From NCBI RefSeq assembly GCF_000715075.1, contig NC_134082.1, positions 143,952,948-144,016,947 on the forward strand: a stretch of 64,000 nucleotides of DNA, given 5' to 3'. Source of the DNA: Nicotiana tabacum (taxonomy: Eukaryota > Streptophyta > Magnoliopsida > Solanales > Solanaceae). The position numbers were made by a program, and so were the translations under genes. The notes below the pieces were generated by a model. It saw only the letters and a list, made by a program, of their open reading frames with translations. It was not told the origin of the DNA and made no database searches. Shown here one piece after another: positions 1-12,146 of the stretch (the first letter of the stretch is position 1; the number at the start of each line of letters is the position of its first letter).

Positions 1-769
1 CTTCAAGCAACTCGTACAAATTCCTCCGATCAATCTATAATTACATAATATCGATCTCATGTTAATTTTCTTATTTAGGCTAATTCATAGCTAATTTAGA
101 ATACCCGACCCTCGAGGTTTCATGTTTGACTCTTAATTTGCCCAGAATAATTCTTATTGGTATTTAATTTCTTATACCTTATGAAACCCTTCAAATATAT
201 GAACTGAGATAAAAAGAATTACCAGAAGAAAAGAACTCAGATGAGAAATTCGAGTATTACCCGTAAAACCCGTGCGTATTTAAGATTTCTCAAGATTTGG
301 TTCTAGCCTCTTTCTTCTTTCTCCCTTCTTTCCTTCTATGTTTTTTTTTTCTTGTTTCGTTTCAGCTTCTGCTTCGTTTACGCAGATTCTCTTTGCCAGA
401 GAAAGGGGGCTTCGGCCTTTTTCCTTTGTTTTGTTTCTGTTAGATTAACGTAGGGCTTTGCCCTATTTAATCTTGTAATTTAAATTTTTTTTTTTTTGTA
501 AATTACGTAATTACCTTCTTTCTTTTAATGAATATTACACTGCACGAAAGCGAAGGACGTCAATATAGGTGTTGAGGCAATTGCCGATCCTCTCCTTTCG
601 GAAGATAGGATCAAGGAATCACAGTTCTACTGTCCATGCTCGCCGAACTAGGGTACGTAGTGATCACAGTTGTTAACTGAGCGAAACAAAGTAGATTCCT
701 AACGTAGATAAAAAAAGAAAAGAAGGTAAAACTACATTCCTCAAATTCCTTGACTAAAAATAAAAGAGA
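1..769. other. AT-rich non-coding stretch
   Basis: I see no gene, LTR end or repeat structure that I can name here. It contains homopolymer T runs near 340 and 487 and only short chance reading frames. Confidence 0.5.
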
Positions 770-771
770 TA

Positions 772-1009
772 CTCCCTCCTGTTCAAGAAATTTGTTTTTA
801 ATTTGTTTTTACAAACTAATTAAGAAAAAATTTAATTTGTTTTTACAAAATAACCCCTATGCATATATTCCTAAAAAGTTTTCTTACTCTTCACATTAAA
901 TATTTAATTAGGAATAGTTTAGACATAGTAGGTATTTTTGTATAAAATTTAGTATTTTCTTAAAGGGCGTGCTAAAAGCAAATTAGTACTTATTGTGAAC
1001 CGGAGGGAG
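772..1009. mobile_element. Stowaway-like MITE (Tc1/mariner-derived)
   Basis: A 238-bp AT-rich element is bounded by inverted ends CTCCCTCCTGTTCA and, on the other strand, CTCCCTCCGGTTCA. Both sides carry the dinucleotide TA (770-771 and 1010-1011), the target duplication expected for Stowaway MITEs. There is no coding capacity, as is normal for this class, which depends on a mariner-like transposase made elsewhere. The CTCCCTCC terminus is the family hallmark. Confidence 0.85.
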
Positions 1010-1011
1010 TA

Positions 1012-2047
1012 CTACATTTCAGGCAGGAAGGAATTAAATTGTTGTCAATTCCTGATTTATCTTTTCAAGAGAGGAATCAAATTGGCTTCCTTTCCCAAAA
1101 ACTTATACCTAACGTAATAAAAAAGATTTTTTTTTTCTTTTTTCAAGAAAGAATGAAATTGTCTAACACAAAATATATTCACAGTTTCAAAAGGTAAAAA
1201 AATATTTCTCTCTCGGTCCCAAGATTTTATAACTACTAAGAGAATATTTTTAAAGACACTCCATTTTATCAACTTTATTTTACCAAAAATGAGCAATTAA
1301 TCTTTATTAGACTTCGAATTATCTTTCACATAAATTAGATGTGTGACTAACCAAGAACAAAAGTAAGAAAAGTTTAACACTCACAGCGAGTCTGTCCCAA
1401 TATAATTCTTTTTTTCCTTTTTGCAGCAATTACAGGATTTGTTAAGACTAACGAAGATTATCATAATATCTTTTTGGCCATATTTGCCAACACCCTATGT
1501 AGTAGAGATGAAGGTCATTGAGATGAAAAGCTTCAAATGTTTGTCTCGGCTAAAGAGCTTTCGCAACCCATCGTCAGTATTTACGTTTTCTTGGTTTACT
1601 GCTGAATGCAAACTTCGTTTGGGTCCGAGGAGCACCTATAAGTTATAACTTTGTCAACAAATAAAAGAAAAGTTGTGTTCATCCTTAAAAACTATTTCCA
1701 TTGCGAATAAATAAAATAATCCAATATATACATTCATAATCAACATCTATACATATAAAAGAGAGAAAAAGAAAGGGACTTCATATATAGCGGCACATCA
1801 TGTAAATATAACTAATAATCAAAATATCACTGCCAAATCTGGCTTTTCAATTGACACAGTTGAAATTCAAGAAGTTTAAAAACAATATGAATCATTAAAT
1901 TTAGTTTAACTATTAGAAAGAACCCAACATCCATTTCGGCTAAAGCATGTACACAAACTACTCATGAGCTTTCGGAAGGGATGTTGCCAAGGATGCTACA
2001 TGATTTTTATTGGAGGATATAACAAATGCAAATTTTGTACACAATAG
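1012..2047. other. AT-rich non-coding stretch
   Basis: No gene is supported. The short reading frames here (for example 1421-1648 plus) have no recognisable domain and lie in AT-rich sequence. The last five bases, AATAG (2043-2047), are the probable left target duplication of the next element. Confidence 0.5.
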
Positions 2048-2879
2048 TGTAGACAATAAAATTTGCGTCGAGAAAATAACATCAAGACCGAAAAATATTG
2101 CAACAATTATAGTATTTGATTTCAAATAATATGAATGTGCAATCTCTATAATTCCTCTGATTCTACTTTTCGATAATAAATAAATTCAAGGGCCCTTGAG
2201 CTTGATCTTGAATATGTAGTTTTTGCCACGAACGATGATCTTGTTCTTGAGCTTGAGTTTGATTGCTTGGACTTGAACTTGATTTGGTCTTCGTTCTTGA
2301 GCTTGAACTTGATTGCTTGAAGCTTGAAATTTGTGGAGGAATTTGTAGCGTTTGATCCACGAGCTCTTTCTTGCTTCTTGTTATAACTTCTGGTGTCTTT
2401 TCTGGGTTATGAAGATCCTTATTTATAGTTGTGGGAGGGAAGAGGTATGATAAGAACAAACTCTTTCCGACCAATCAAATTAAAGTGTGACAAGGCCGCA
2501 TTTGATTGGCCAGAACATGTCACTTGCACACATGGCGCGGTTTCATTGGCCTTTTAATGTGACTTGACATGCCTTGTCATTTAACACGTGACATGATCCT
2601 ATTGGCTCTTCTGTGTGACTTGGTGTCACGTCATATGACACCAAACTGGGCCTCTAGGAAGATGATATCTTGGGTTTAATAAAGTGGGTTCATCACTTTA
2701 GCCCAACTAAATGGGCTAGGCCAATGGATTAAGACTTGTTTATTTAATCCATATATGTTGGACTTACATAATTAATTCAATTATATTAGCCCATAATATT
2801 TATTTGGCCTAATATATATTTTGTATTTAAATATAGTCCAAATTATTTAATAAATTTAATCCTAATAAAATAGCCTATA
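2048..2879 (-). repeat. 3' LTR of the Tat-type element
   Basis: This matches 12147-13032 through most of its length, beginning TGTAGACAATAAAATTTG and including a run rich in CTTGAGCTTGA-type repeats near 2190-2340. The inner end is placed at CCTATA (2874-2879), the counterpart of CCTACA at the outer end of the other LTR. Small indels make it about 54 bp shorter than its partner. The inner boundary is uncertain by a few bases. Confidence 0.85.
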
Positions 2880-3664
2880 AATGCCCCTACTTCAAGACTT
2901 GTCCAGATATTAACTTCTTAAATTTCAAAGACAGGGCTTGAAGTATTTATAGTTGAACGCAGCCAATTATAATTTGCTTACCAAATTGACGAAAGTTATC
3001 ACACTTTAACATGAAACCTTCCACCTACAATAATTAATCCACGTGACTAAGCAACATACTAAGAGGAGCTCACATTAGATAAATTGAGTTATGATTACCT
3101 TCCACAATTTTTTGTCCGCGTAGTAGTAGATGGAACTCCTTTAACTAAAGTTTCTTTTTCTTATTATCCCAGCAAATTACCTTCCAGTTCTCAACCCCAT
3201 AGTCACTGCCTACTACCAAATCAAGCAAACATAGGATTCATAAATCATAATCAGATTCGGCTGCAAGAATTCCTGCTGTTGTCGGCTTCTCCAAATTTGT
3301 ACACCACATGGAAACTATCAAGGCCGCCTGACTTCTTCCTTCTCTAATTGAACTAGGACACCTAGTTCTTCTTGAACTTTAATATGGCAGTCCCACATCG
3401 CTATTTATTTTCCAATTGCCGTATCACTGAGTTTATAAATAGCCATACGTCTTTCATTAATTCGGTATCGACCGCAGCCTTTTCAGACGACTTTGTGTCT
3501 TACTAAGGTACGTATTTTCTTTTTCTTTTCTTGTGCTTTCTTCAATCTATTATCTTTTTTTTTCTAGGTCAAGAAGGGTGTGTTCTTGTTTAACAAGATG
3601 ATGCATGCATAAAGAAGATAATATTAGGGTTTGAGGGGATGAGTACTTATCCTTTCCCTAATAT
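2880..3664 (-). other. 3' non-coding region of the Tat-type element
   Basis: No coding sequence is supported. Read on the minus strand, the bases touching the 3' LTR (GAAGTAGGGGCATT) are purine-rich and could be the polypurine tract. The rest shows nothing I recognise. Confidence 0.45.
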
Positions 3665-3999
3665 CGGAGAGATTACTCTCAATGTATTTCGACTATCGGA
3701 GAGATTACTCTCAATGTGCCCCGACTATCGGAGAGACTACTCTCAATGTGGCTCGACTATCGGAGAGATTACTCTTAATGTGACTTGACTATTGGAGAGA
3801 TTACTCTCAATATGCCCCGACTATCGGAGAGATTACTCTCAATGTGCCCGACTATCGGAGAGATTACTCTCAATGTGGCCCGACTTTCAGAGAGATTACT
3901 CTCAATGTGGCCCGACTTTTGGAGAGATTACTCTCAATGTGTCCGACTATCGGAGAGATTACTCTCAATGTGTCCGACTATCGGAGAGATTACTCTCAA
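3665..3999 (-). repeat. 31-32 bp tandem array, about 10.5 copies
   Basis: The unit contains CGGAGAGATTACTCTCAATG followed by a variable GTGCCCCGACTAT-like segment. Periods alternate between 31 and 32 bp. The core GAGAGATTACTCTC is nearly palindromic. The array lies in the non-coding 3' part of the element, between integrase and the 3' LTR. Short reading frames across it are an effect of the repeat and not genes. Confidence 0.9.
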
Positions 4000-4001
4000 G
4001 A

Positions 4002-4275
4002 GACTTACATGTCCACCTTAAGATTAGTATAGTTTTCTTTTAAGGACAAACCCACAAAGAGGCCAACTTAAGGTGCAAAGGGACTCATATGTCCACCTTA
4101 AGATTGGAAAATTATAGTTCCCTTTAAGGATAAACCCACGAAGAGGCCAACTTAAGGTACAAAGAGACTTATATGTCCACCTTAAGATTGGAAAGTTATT
4201 GTTTTCTTTTAAGGACAAACCTACGAAGAGACCAATATAAGGTGCAAAGGGACTCATATGTCCACCTTAAGAATG
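4002..4275 (-). repeat. Tandem array of about 80-85 bp, 3.4 copies
   Basis: The start of the unit, GACTCATATGTCCACCTTAA or a close variant, recurs at 4002, 4082, 4166 and 4251, and the last copy is partial. It follows the 31-32 bp array directly, so two different tandem arrays sit side by side in the 3' region of the element. Confidence 0.85.
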
Positions 4276-5029
4276 GAAAATTATAAAGCTTCAACTCGAA
4301 GACTTCGTGGACTTGACAACGTCGACTTGAACACTTGGAAAACTTTGAAGATTTGGCGGACTTTGCGGACCAATAAACTTGAAGATTCGGCGGACTCTGA
4401 CGCTTTAACCTGAATACTTTGAGGGCTCAAATACTTCCACTTGAAGACTGGCGAGTTTGAGGGCCTCAACTTGAAGACTTAAATATTTCGACTTGAAGAC
4501 CGAAGAACTTGAAGACCACAGACTTAAAGATTTGGCGAACATGAAGACATATTGAACCCCCGGATTTCAACGCAAATACTTGACATCCTCCTAAAATCGT
4601 CCCATTGAAGATACCAATACACCATGGAGGTTTGCCCCCTTTAAATCAAATGGGATCTAAAGCTTAACAGAAGAATGGTATCTCAGCTCGATTTCCAAGT
4701 GCTCATTGAATGAATTACACTCCATCATACTTCATTCGGACAATAATTGGGGGAGGGGGAGGGGGTTATGTATCTTTTGAACTTATGCAATTGAACTGAG
4801 AATGAAACTCTAAGATGCCTATGTACCTCGGTGAAGAGGATCAAGTCATACTGTAGTTTAGAATGAGTGATTTATTTTTTATGTCCTAACGTTTGCCTAG
4901 GCCGCCTTTTTCGAGGTTTTAAACCAAGCAAACTTTTTTCTTCTTCGGGCCATACACAGTTTAGACTCATGCGGGCCAGGAGTGTAGGTACATGCAGTTT
5001 AGGCTTATGCGTCAAGGAGCATTGCAACT
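4276..5029 (-). other. Degenerate repeat-like 3' region before integrase
   Basis: From 4280 to about 4540 there are loose repeats of ACTTGAAGACTT and GGCGGACTTTG type. The remainder up to the pol stop has no recognised feature. It belongs to the 3' untranslated part of the Tat-type element. Confidence 0.5.
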
Positions 5030-6402
5030 TCAAGGATAATACTTCTTCAAAAACATGCCATTGATAGGGCCGATTCTCACGCCATCTGCATCGGCTAGCT
5101 TGTAAGCCCCACTTGAGTAAGCATCTTGTACGACATATGGCCCATCCTATTTTGAAGTGAACTTCCCTATAGGTTTATAGGAAGTAATTATGGGTTTTAG
5201 TATGGCAAAGACTTGATCTCCTACTTGAAAGGATCTTGGGCGAACTCTTTTATTGTAGGCGCGAGACAATCGAGCTTGATAACATTCAAGACTCTGTTGA
5301 GCTTCCAACCTCTTCTTATGAAGAGCCTCCAACTTTGCTAATCAAAGTCGAGTATTTTCTTCATCAGTGATCCCTTCTTGAATAGCTAATAGTAATGAAG
5401 GTATTTGACGCTCGAGTGGTAAGATGCCTTCGACGCCATAAACGAGTGCATAAATGGGCGTTTGTGTTGGCGTGCGGTGAGTTGTCCTATATGCCCACAA
5501 AGCTTCTTCCATATGATCATGCCAGTCTCGTTTGGATTTAGAGATGACTTTCTTTAACAAGTTGCATAGAGTCTTGTTAAATGCCTTGGCTAGACCATTG
5601 GCGGCAACATTGTACATAGAAGAGTTGATTTGCTTGAAGCCAAAGAGATCACAAATCTTGTTCATCAACCTATTGTCGAATGGCTTGCCATTATCTGTTA
5701 TTATGTAACGAGGAATGCCAAAGTGATAGATTATGTTTACTCGGATGAAACTTGCAACATTTTCCTTCTTCACCTCCTTAAGAGCAACAACTTCAGCCCA
5801 TTTTGAGAAGTAGTCAGTTGTAGCCAAGATGTATAGGTGCCCACTAGAGGACTTTAGCAGTGGTCCAACAACATCTAATCCCCAAGCGTCGAACGACCAG
5901 GATGCAACAGTCGGGTGCAACACTTCAGGAGGTTGATGAATAAAATTCACATGGAATTGACAAGCCTTGCATCTTCGAGTGTAGTCCAAGCAATCTTTTA
6001 CCGGCATTGGCCAATAATATCCCATCCTTGTTATATGGAAGTAGAGCTTTGGTCCCGACTGGTGTGGCCCACATACCTTAGAATATGTCTCTTGCAAAGC
6101 TTGGAGTGCTTCTTCTTCCCCTAAGCATCGCAAGAGTACTCTCTCAAATGACCTTTTGTATAGAGTATCTTTGTAGTAAAGGAAGCGAGGAGCACGACGA
6201 CGGATTTTAGTCTTTCTCCTTGGATTTGCTGAAAGTATCCCATAGCATAAGTAGTCAATAATGGGTTGTTGCCATTCTTCTTTCTCAACTTTAGAAACAG
6301 CGACAAGATGCTTGAGTTTATTTTCTTCACCTTCAGCCTCATTTGGCAGTGGTACTACCCATTTTTGGCAGACAGTAACTTGCGCTTGATCAGGTAAGGT
6401 TA
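5030..6402 (-). pseudogene. Integrase of the Tat-type element, inactivated
   Basis: Integrase inserts the cDNA into the host genome. Numbering from the methionine at 6472, a zinc-binding region ending CLDYTRRCKAC lies near residues 135-171. The core shows D200 (WGLDVVGP) and D260 (ITDNG). The third catalytic position of the DDX35E triad, residue 296, is lysine (NGLAKAF) where the family has glutamate, so the active site is lost. A stop at 5342-5344 (TGA, probably from CGA) and a TAG near 5145 interrupt the C-terminal domain. Beyond them the same frame runs to a final TGA at 5030-5032. The C-terminal part keeps a GDQVF-like segment typical of gypsy integrases. Two of the changes fit C-to-T decay. 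Confidence 0.9.
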
Positions 6403-6805
6403 ATGATGAAGCTAGGGAAGCTAAAGCATCAGCCTTCTTATTTTCTTTCCATGGCACATGCTGAATAGTCACATCACCGAGTCACCCCATTAATTTTTTA
6501 GCGTAATCATGATATGGGTGTAGTTCAGGCTTCTTGACCTCGTAACTACCTAAAAGTTGATTTACCACTAACTAAGAGTCACCAAAGACTTGCAATTGCA
6601 ACCGCTTCATTTCGACAACTATTTCAAGCCCAAGTATTAGTGCTTGATACTCAGCAACGTTATTAGAGCAGAGTTGCTTCAACGTAAAAGAGTAGGGCAG
6701 AACTTCACCTTGAGAAGTGACAAATACTACACCAACACCAACTACTCGCGATGTACAACACCATCAAAGTAAATCTTCCATGGAGGTTGAACTTCATTGA
6801 CCATT
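6403..6805 (-). pseudogene. Second (archaeal-type) RNase H of the Tat-type element, broken
   Basis: Tat elements carry an additional RNase H after the usual one. Here the four acidic positions are visible: YFDG (6760-6772), NNVAEYQAL, VFGDS and KKADALASLAS at the end of the domain. A frameshift follows the first motif, a TAG stop falls directly after FGDS, and a TGA stop (probably from TGG) lies just before the segment that leads into integrase. The domain would have degraded RNA in RNA-DNA hybrids. It is contiguous with integrase, as in the family. Confidence 0.8.
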
Positions 6806-6844
6806 GTGTCCTTATCAGGTAGTTCGTCAGTTAGCTCTTAATCA

Positions 6845-8328
6845 TCAGGTATATGGTGATCTGCCAAGAAGTATGCTAACACTTGTCCTTTTATAGCCTT
6901 TTGAGGGATGTACATAATTTCAAATTGTTGAAACTAGAGGTACCACATTGTTAATCGATCACTAAGGATAGGTTTTGACATCACGAACTTTATGGGATTT
7001 GCTCTGGAAACAAGATGAACGACATGAGATTGAATGTAGTGCTTTAACTTTTGGATTGAGAAGACTAGTGCCAAACATAACTTTTCGATTGGCGAATAAT
7101 TCCGCTCGTTTGGTGTCATCATCTTGCTCAGGAATAAAGAGAGTTTTCTTTCCCCTTCACTATTTTCTTGGGCCAACAGTGCTCCATTAGACCTTTCTTG
7201 TGCCGCAATGTATAGTATCAATGGCTTTCTAGGTATAGGGGCTGCTAAAATTGGAGGCTTCATCAAGTAGGATTTAATGCTCTCAAAGGCATTACTACAC
7301 GCTTGGTCCTATTTGAAAGGAACACCTTTCTTCATAAGGCGATTGAATGGTTGGCACCTCCCAGCTAGGTTTAAGATGAATCTCCTAAGGTACGTTAACT
7401 TTCCTTGCGGACTTTCAAATTGTGAATATACCGGGGCTCATGCATTTTCATGATTGCATCTACTTTGGCTTGATCGATTTCAGTCCCTCGATATCGGACA
7501 ACGAAGCCAAGGAACTTTCCAGAAGTAACTCCAAAGGTGCATTTCAATGGATTCATCCTAAGTTGGTATCTCTGAATCAACTCAAACACCATTCTCAAGT
7601 CTTTCAAGTGGTCACTCTTCTTTCTTGATTTTACCACTAAGTCATCAACATATCATTTGACATTCTTGTGGAGAAGGTCATCAAAGATATTCTGCATAGC
7701 TCTTTGGTAAGTAGCACCAGCGTTCTTCAAGCAAAAAGGCAATACCTTGTAGAAATAAATACCCTTAGGGTATGGAATGCAATAAGCTCATCGTCTTTTG
7801 GCGCCATGCAAATTTGGTTATAGCCTGACGAACCATCCATAAATAACATTACCTCTTACACAGTAGTAGCATCGATCATCAGTTCTAGAATGGGAAGCGG
7901 GAATTCATCTTTCAGACATGCATTGTTGAGATCCCTAAAGTCCACGCACACTCGAATCTGGCCATTTTTCTTCCTTACAGGGACAATACTTGAAACCTAT
8001 GTTGGGTATTTAACTTCACGAATAAAACCAGCTTCGATGAGTTTGTTAACTTCGGTTCAATCAAGGGAACCAAGTCCGGCCTTAAGCGTCTTTGAGCTTG
8101 TTTAACAGGGAGAGCACTATTTTTGACTACAAGGTGATGGACTGCTACTTTCGGGTCCAAGCCATGCATCTCTTTGTAACTCCAAGCAAAGACATCCCTG
8201 AACTCCTTAGGTAACTCAATATAAGTGCTTTCTTCATCAACTTCTAGTAAAGCACTTAGGTAGGTGGGTCTTGGTTCTTTATTGGTGCCAAGGTTAACTT
8301 CTTTTATGGCATTAACTGTCGTCTTCAC
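6845..8328 (-). pseudogene. Reverse transcriptase and first RNase H of the Tat-type element, broken
   Basis: The start of the RT region shows EFRDVFAWSYKEMHGLDP and RRLRPDL segments (8328-7975), typical of gypsy RT N-termini. The palm motif YVDD lies at 7641-7652 and is followed by LVVKSRKKSDHL. A TGA stop sits immediately before YVDD, where a cysteine or similar residue is expected. The first RNase H covers 7266-6934 with LFLSKMMTPNERNYSPIEK and IQKLKHYI segments. Several frame breaks separate the pieces. The enzyme would copy genomic RNA into cDNA in the cytoplasmic particle. Confidence 0.85.
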
Positions 8329-9277
8329 TCCTTCTTCAAGTTCAGGTGGAGCATCTTTCGCATCTTCATCTTATTGAGGGTCCCCATCGTTGAAGGATAT
8401 GTGATAACACAGTGAAATATCCTCCAATTTCTCATCCTCTATTAGAGACGAAATACCATTCTCTCCTAGTGCACTAACGTGATACGAAGAACCCATACTT
8501 TATTCATCTTCATCCTGTTCTTTAGTGTAGACCATAGTGTATGGTTTCACCTTCGGTAAATCATCATATGAAACCATGACTTTTGTTTGTCGCTTCATTC
8601 TAGAAGGAACCAGACTTTGAAAATCCTTAGAGATCTTCTGAATTTTGGGCAAAGCGGGTGTTCTTGTATTTGAATAATTTCTTTGGAACTTATTCCCCTT
8701 CTTTAATGGACCTAATCTCTCAAATACGAAAGTTCTTGCAGTTGATTTTCCCAGTAAATCAAACACAGAAGGCCTATTAGAAGCGGCAGACTCGTCTTCT
8801 ATAGTGATACAATTACTGCTCGCCCTTCTTATAGAGATGCGCACTAGTGACGGTTGCTTGTATTATAAATCTTCACGTGGTTACCTCATCGCTGCTTCTA
8901 ATGTGAGCTTCCCTAACTTTAACGGCTCATTCGGATTGTATCCATCTTTTGAAAATAGCATGTAAGCGTTAGGATCAAAACCTTCATCTGTTCGCTTTGT
9001 AGGGAGTGCCACATTCTGCAAACAATTTTGGGAAACAAACCCTGCAAGTGGCTTTAAGTACAACTTTACTGCCTCAATTCGTTTTACCGGAAGAGTTAAC
9101 TCCTTTAGCATGTTATTTTGGAGATTAGATCATTCACCTTCATCTTTCTTCCTTTTAGGGACATATTAGAGCGCATGACTTACTTTCTTGCCATAAAATG
9201 CAATATCCCCTTTATAAGATTTATTCGTGTTGGGTTGTACCTCCTCAGTAACAGCTTTGGTTCTACCAGCAGTTACC
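8329..9277 (-). pseudogene. Protease-RT linker of the Tat-type polyprotein
   Basis: Two open stretches (9111-8881 and 8844-8500) keep lysine- and proline-rich sequence with no recognisable domain. They lie where Tat polyproteins have a long spacer between protease and reverse transcriptase. I assign them by position and general character only. Frame breaks separate them from each other and from the flanking domains. Confidence 0.55.
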
Positions 9278-10129
9278 TCAGCGAAATAAAGGAGCTATTT
9301 TCTTGCCTTTGGTCTTCGTGATGTCATCAACTTTTACTCCCTTCATGATGTGGTTCTTCAAGTAGAACTTTTCATCAGCGAAGTGTGACTCAGTCTTGGT
9401 GAATGGCTCATCATCAGCAATTATCTTCTTCTCGACTTCATCTTCGTAATATTTCAAACATTGATGGTAGGTAGATAGAACCACTTTATTCTCATGTATC
9501 CAAAGCCTTCCAAGCAAGACGTTGTATGAATTTGTTGCATCGATCACATGTAGCCATGCACTTGATTGCATATCTTCAATAGTGATTCCCAACCTGACCG
9601 CGCCTATGGCTCTTTGCCCACCTTAGTTGAATCCTTGGATCATCATACGATTTTCTGAGAGTTCGTTCATGGGAATACCAAGTTTTTTCATAGTGCGAAT
9701 TGGTAATATGTTCATTGAGGATCCTTTATCAACCAAAATTCGATTTACTCTTTCATCGCGCATATAGCCAACCAGGTATAATGGGTAGTTGTGAAGAGTG
9801 TCAACCAGTGGAAGATCGCCATTCGTGAACATAACGTTTTCCTCACAAGCATTAACTTCTTGAGGAGTGGACTCGATGAGCTTTTCCGAAAATGGTGCCA
9901 ACGATAGGTCATCACTCTTTTCTTCCCCTTTGTTAGCATGGCAAAAAAAGGCATCAATACCCCGATGGGAAATCTTCATGCGGAACCAACACGACAAGAA
10001 ATCCTCCATGGTCACTGGATGTCGTGGCTTTTGAGGGTGGTGCACCTCCACTTTTGCTTTTTTTAAATGCTTAACTAGATTCCATCTTCTCGGTCTTTTC
10101 ACCATTATTTTCCTTGTTGGTTGTTCCAC
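9278..10129 (-). pseudogene. Aspartic protease of the Tat-type element, broken
   Basis: The protease would cut the gag-pol polyprotein. From the methionine at 10129, residues 131-143 read ILVDKGSSMNILP, the D-x-G-S/A core of retroviral-type aspartic proteases, with D134 as the catalytic residue. A lysine occupies a position that is usually glycine. A TAA stop (probably from CAA) follows GFN near 9623-9625. The same frame continues through GITIEDM and the NVLLGRLWIH segment, which corresponds to the family's C-terminal protease region, to 9278. Confidence 0.8.
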
Positions 10130-10139
10130 TAATCCTTTT

Positions 10140-12070
10140 CATGGGCTGCTTTTGTGGTGCATACGACGAGTCACCAACGTCTAACCTTCATCATCCTCAG
10201 GTTGATCATCTTCAACTTTGTTGTTCTCCAGCAATTATTCATCTTTACTTTCTTTAAAACTACATAATTCGTTTGGACTGAATGGGCCAAATCTGATAGA
10301 AACTTGGTTTGTACTTGCTTTCTCATCTTCAAGAACGATCTTCTTTTCACGAGCCAAGCCTATAACTTTGTCCTTGAAGACAAAGCACTTCTACAGAGGG
10401 TGGCTCACAAGCCGATGATATTTGCAACAATTTGAGTCATCAGTTTTCCCAGCTTCATTTGGCCGCTTCATCTCCGGAAGCTCAATGAGATTTAACTCGA
10501 GGAGTTCTTCGAAAATGGCTGGCACATCAGAATCCAAAAATGGGTACTCTTTCTCTTGCATTTCTTAGAGTCAACTTTCCACTTGGCTTATTTTGAAAAG
10601 AATTGGATTTCATACGCTGATTCTTGCTCACTTTCGTCGTAAACTTCACAGGTGACGTGTTGACATTCATAGCTTCTTTGCTTTTAGACTTAGGTACGAA
10701 CTTGCCCCACTTCCTTTCTTCTTGCTTCTTATTCCCGTTGCGAGGTTCATATATGGGAAGCATTTCATTTCCAGCGGAGGCCATGCTCAATTCCATGTCA
10801 TGGGCACGAGTTGCAAGTTCTTCAAATGTACTAGGCTTGATACCTTGCTAGTTGTAGCACAATCCCCAATGCATGCCTTGGATGCACATCTCTATGCCAG
10901 AAGCTTCACTAAGCATGTCTTTACAGTTGAGGCTTGCATTCCTCCAATGATTGATAAAGTCGATAACTGGTTCACCCTTTCATTGACGAGTATTTGTAAG
11001 TTCCACCATGCTCACAGTGCGCCTTGTGCTATAAAAGCGATTGAGGAACTCTTGCTCTGGTTGATCCCAGCTATCAATAGATCCCGCCTCGAGGTTTGTA
11101 TACCAATCAAAAATATTTCCTTTTAGCGAGCAGACAAATTGTTTGACGAGGTAATCTGAATAAGTCCCATTATTATTGCATGTCTCAACGAAGTGCACCA
11201 CAAGTTGCTTTGGATTGCCTTTACCATCAAACTGTTGAAACTTTAGAGGTTGATAGCCGGCAGGCATCTTCAACATATCGATCCTTGCAGTATACGATTT
11301 TGCGTATGTAAGGGAGGACTTGGCAGTAACTTCATACTTATTCTTAATAATTCATTCAATGAACTCCTTCAGTTGATCGAGAGAAATCATCCCTTCAGAT
11401 GAGACATGGATAGCCTTTGCGGATGCTACTCGTCTTGGGGGGGGGGAGAATCAATCTCTGGAACTTCTGGGAGCTTTCCAGGTGCAATGGGTGGATTCTT
11501 TTTCCATCAAGATTCCCACCATGTATGTTAGCTTGTCAATTCTAGCATCTTAATTTTGTATGCACTTGGTCAAGCCAGCGATTGCTTCCGTCAAGTTTGC
11601 CAACTGCTCTTCCATAGATGAAGTGTTTGTCACCATGGCTTGAATAATTGTTGTAGATGATGGGGAGTAGCATGGATTGTCACACAGATTTATTCTTGAA
11701 TTTCTCATGCTATACAGTGTAAGTGGGGAGGATCCATCACTTAAGGCATCATCATTTTCCTTCACAGCATAGTTCTTGGATCCGGAGAGGTCAAGCAGAG
11801 CAAGAGTTTTCTTGATCTTTTCAGCAACATCACTTCATCATTTGGGTGTATTGTGGAACATCTTGCTCCTTTTGAGGATGAAGATCCAAAAACAAGGGTT
11901 GATGCGGACGACACTTGGAGTGTTTGTTATCCTAACGAGCTTGCTTTGCTCATCGTAACTGGTCCAAAGCTTCCAAAAGTAACATCGAGGATGCTTTCCA
12001 CGTCAGCATAAAACCTAGAATTAGCATCCTTGGCGGAAGTTGAACTGGACTTTATTTTCTTTGAAGCCAT
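10140..12070 (-). pseudogene. gag of the Tat-type element, broken
   Basis: Gag would form the particle that packages the RNA. A possible start is the ATG at 12068-12070. The best-preserved capsid-like part is 11276-10980, with MPAGYQPLKFQQFDGKGNP and a WDQPEQEFLNRFYSTRR segment. A third stretch (10796-10527) is basic and linker-like. Near 10400 a CKYHRLVSHPL segment, followed by a stop and KC, corresponds to the short Cys/His motif at the end of Tat gag proteins. Several frameshifts and stops break it. An 11-base run of mostly G near 11437-11447 lies in a poorly conserved part. Confidence 0.75.
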
Positions 12071-12122
12071 TTCAATGCTCTTGAACTTTGGCGATTGAAA
12101 AGTTTAGATGATAGGTAGAGAT

Positions 12123-12141
12123 GGTCCCACTGGGAATGCCA
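12123..12141 (-). other. Candidate primer-binding site of the Tat-type element
   Basis: Read on the minus strand, TGGCATTCCCAGTGGGACC begins five bases after the 5' LTR. Its TGG start and position fit a tRNA primer site. It is not the initiator-Met type used by the other elements in this window, and I cannot name the tRNA. Confidence 0.45.
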
Positions 12142-12146
12142 TAATT

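Noticed and set aside
1421..1648. 75-codon plus-strand frame as a gene
   Set aside because: No domain, no splice or promoter context, and length expected by chance.
3785..4043. Overlapping repeat-containing frames
   Set aside because: All come from the 31-32 bp tandem array in a non-coding region.
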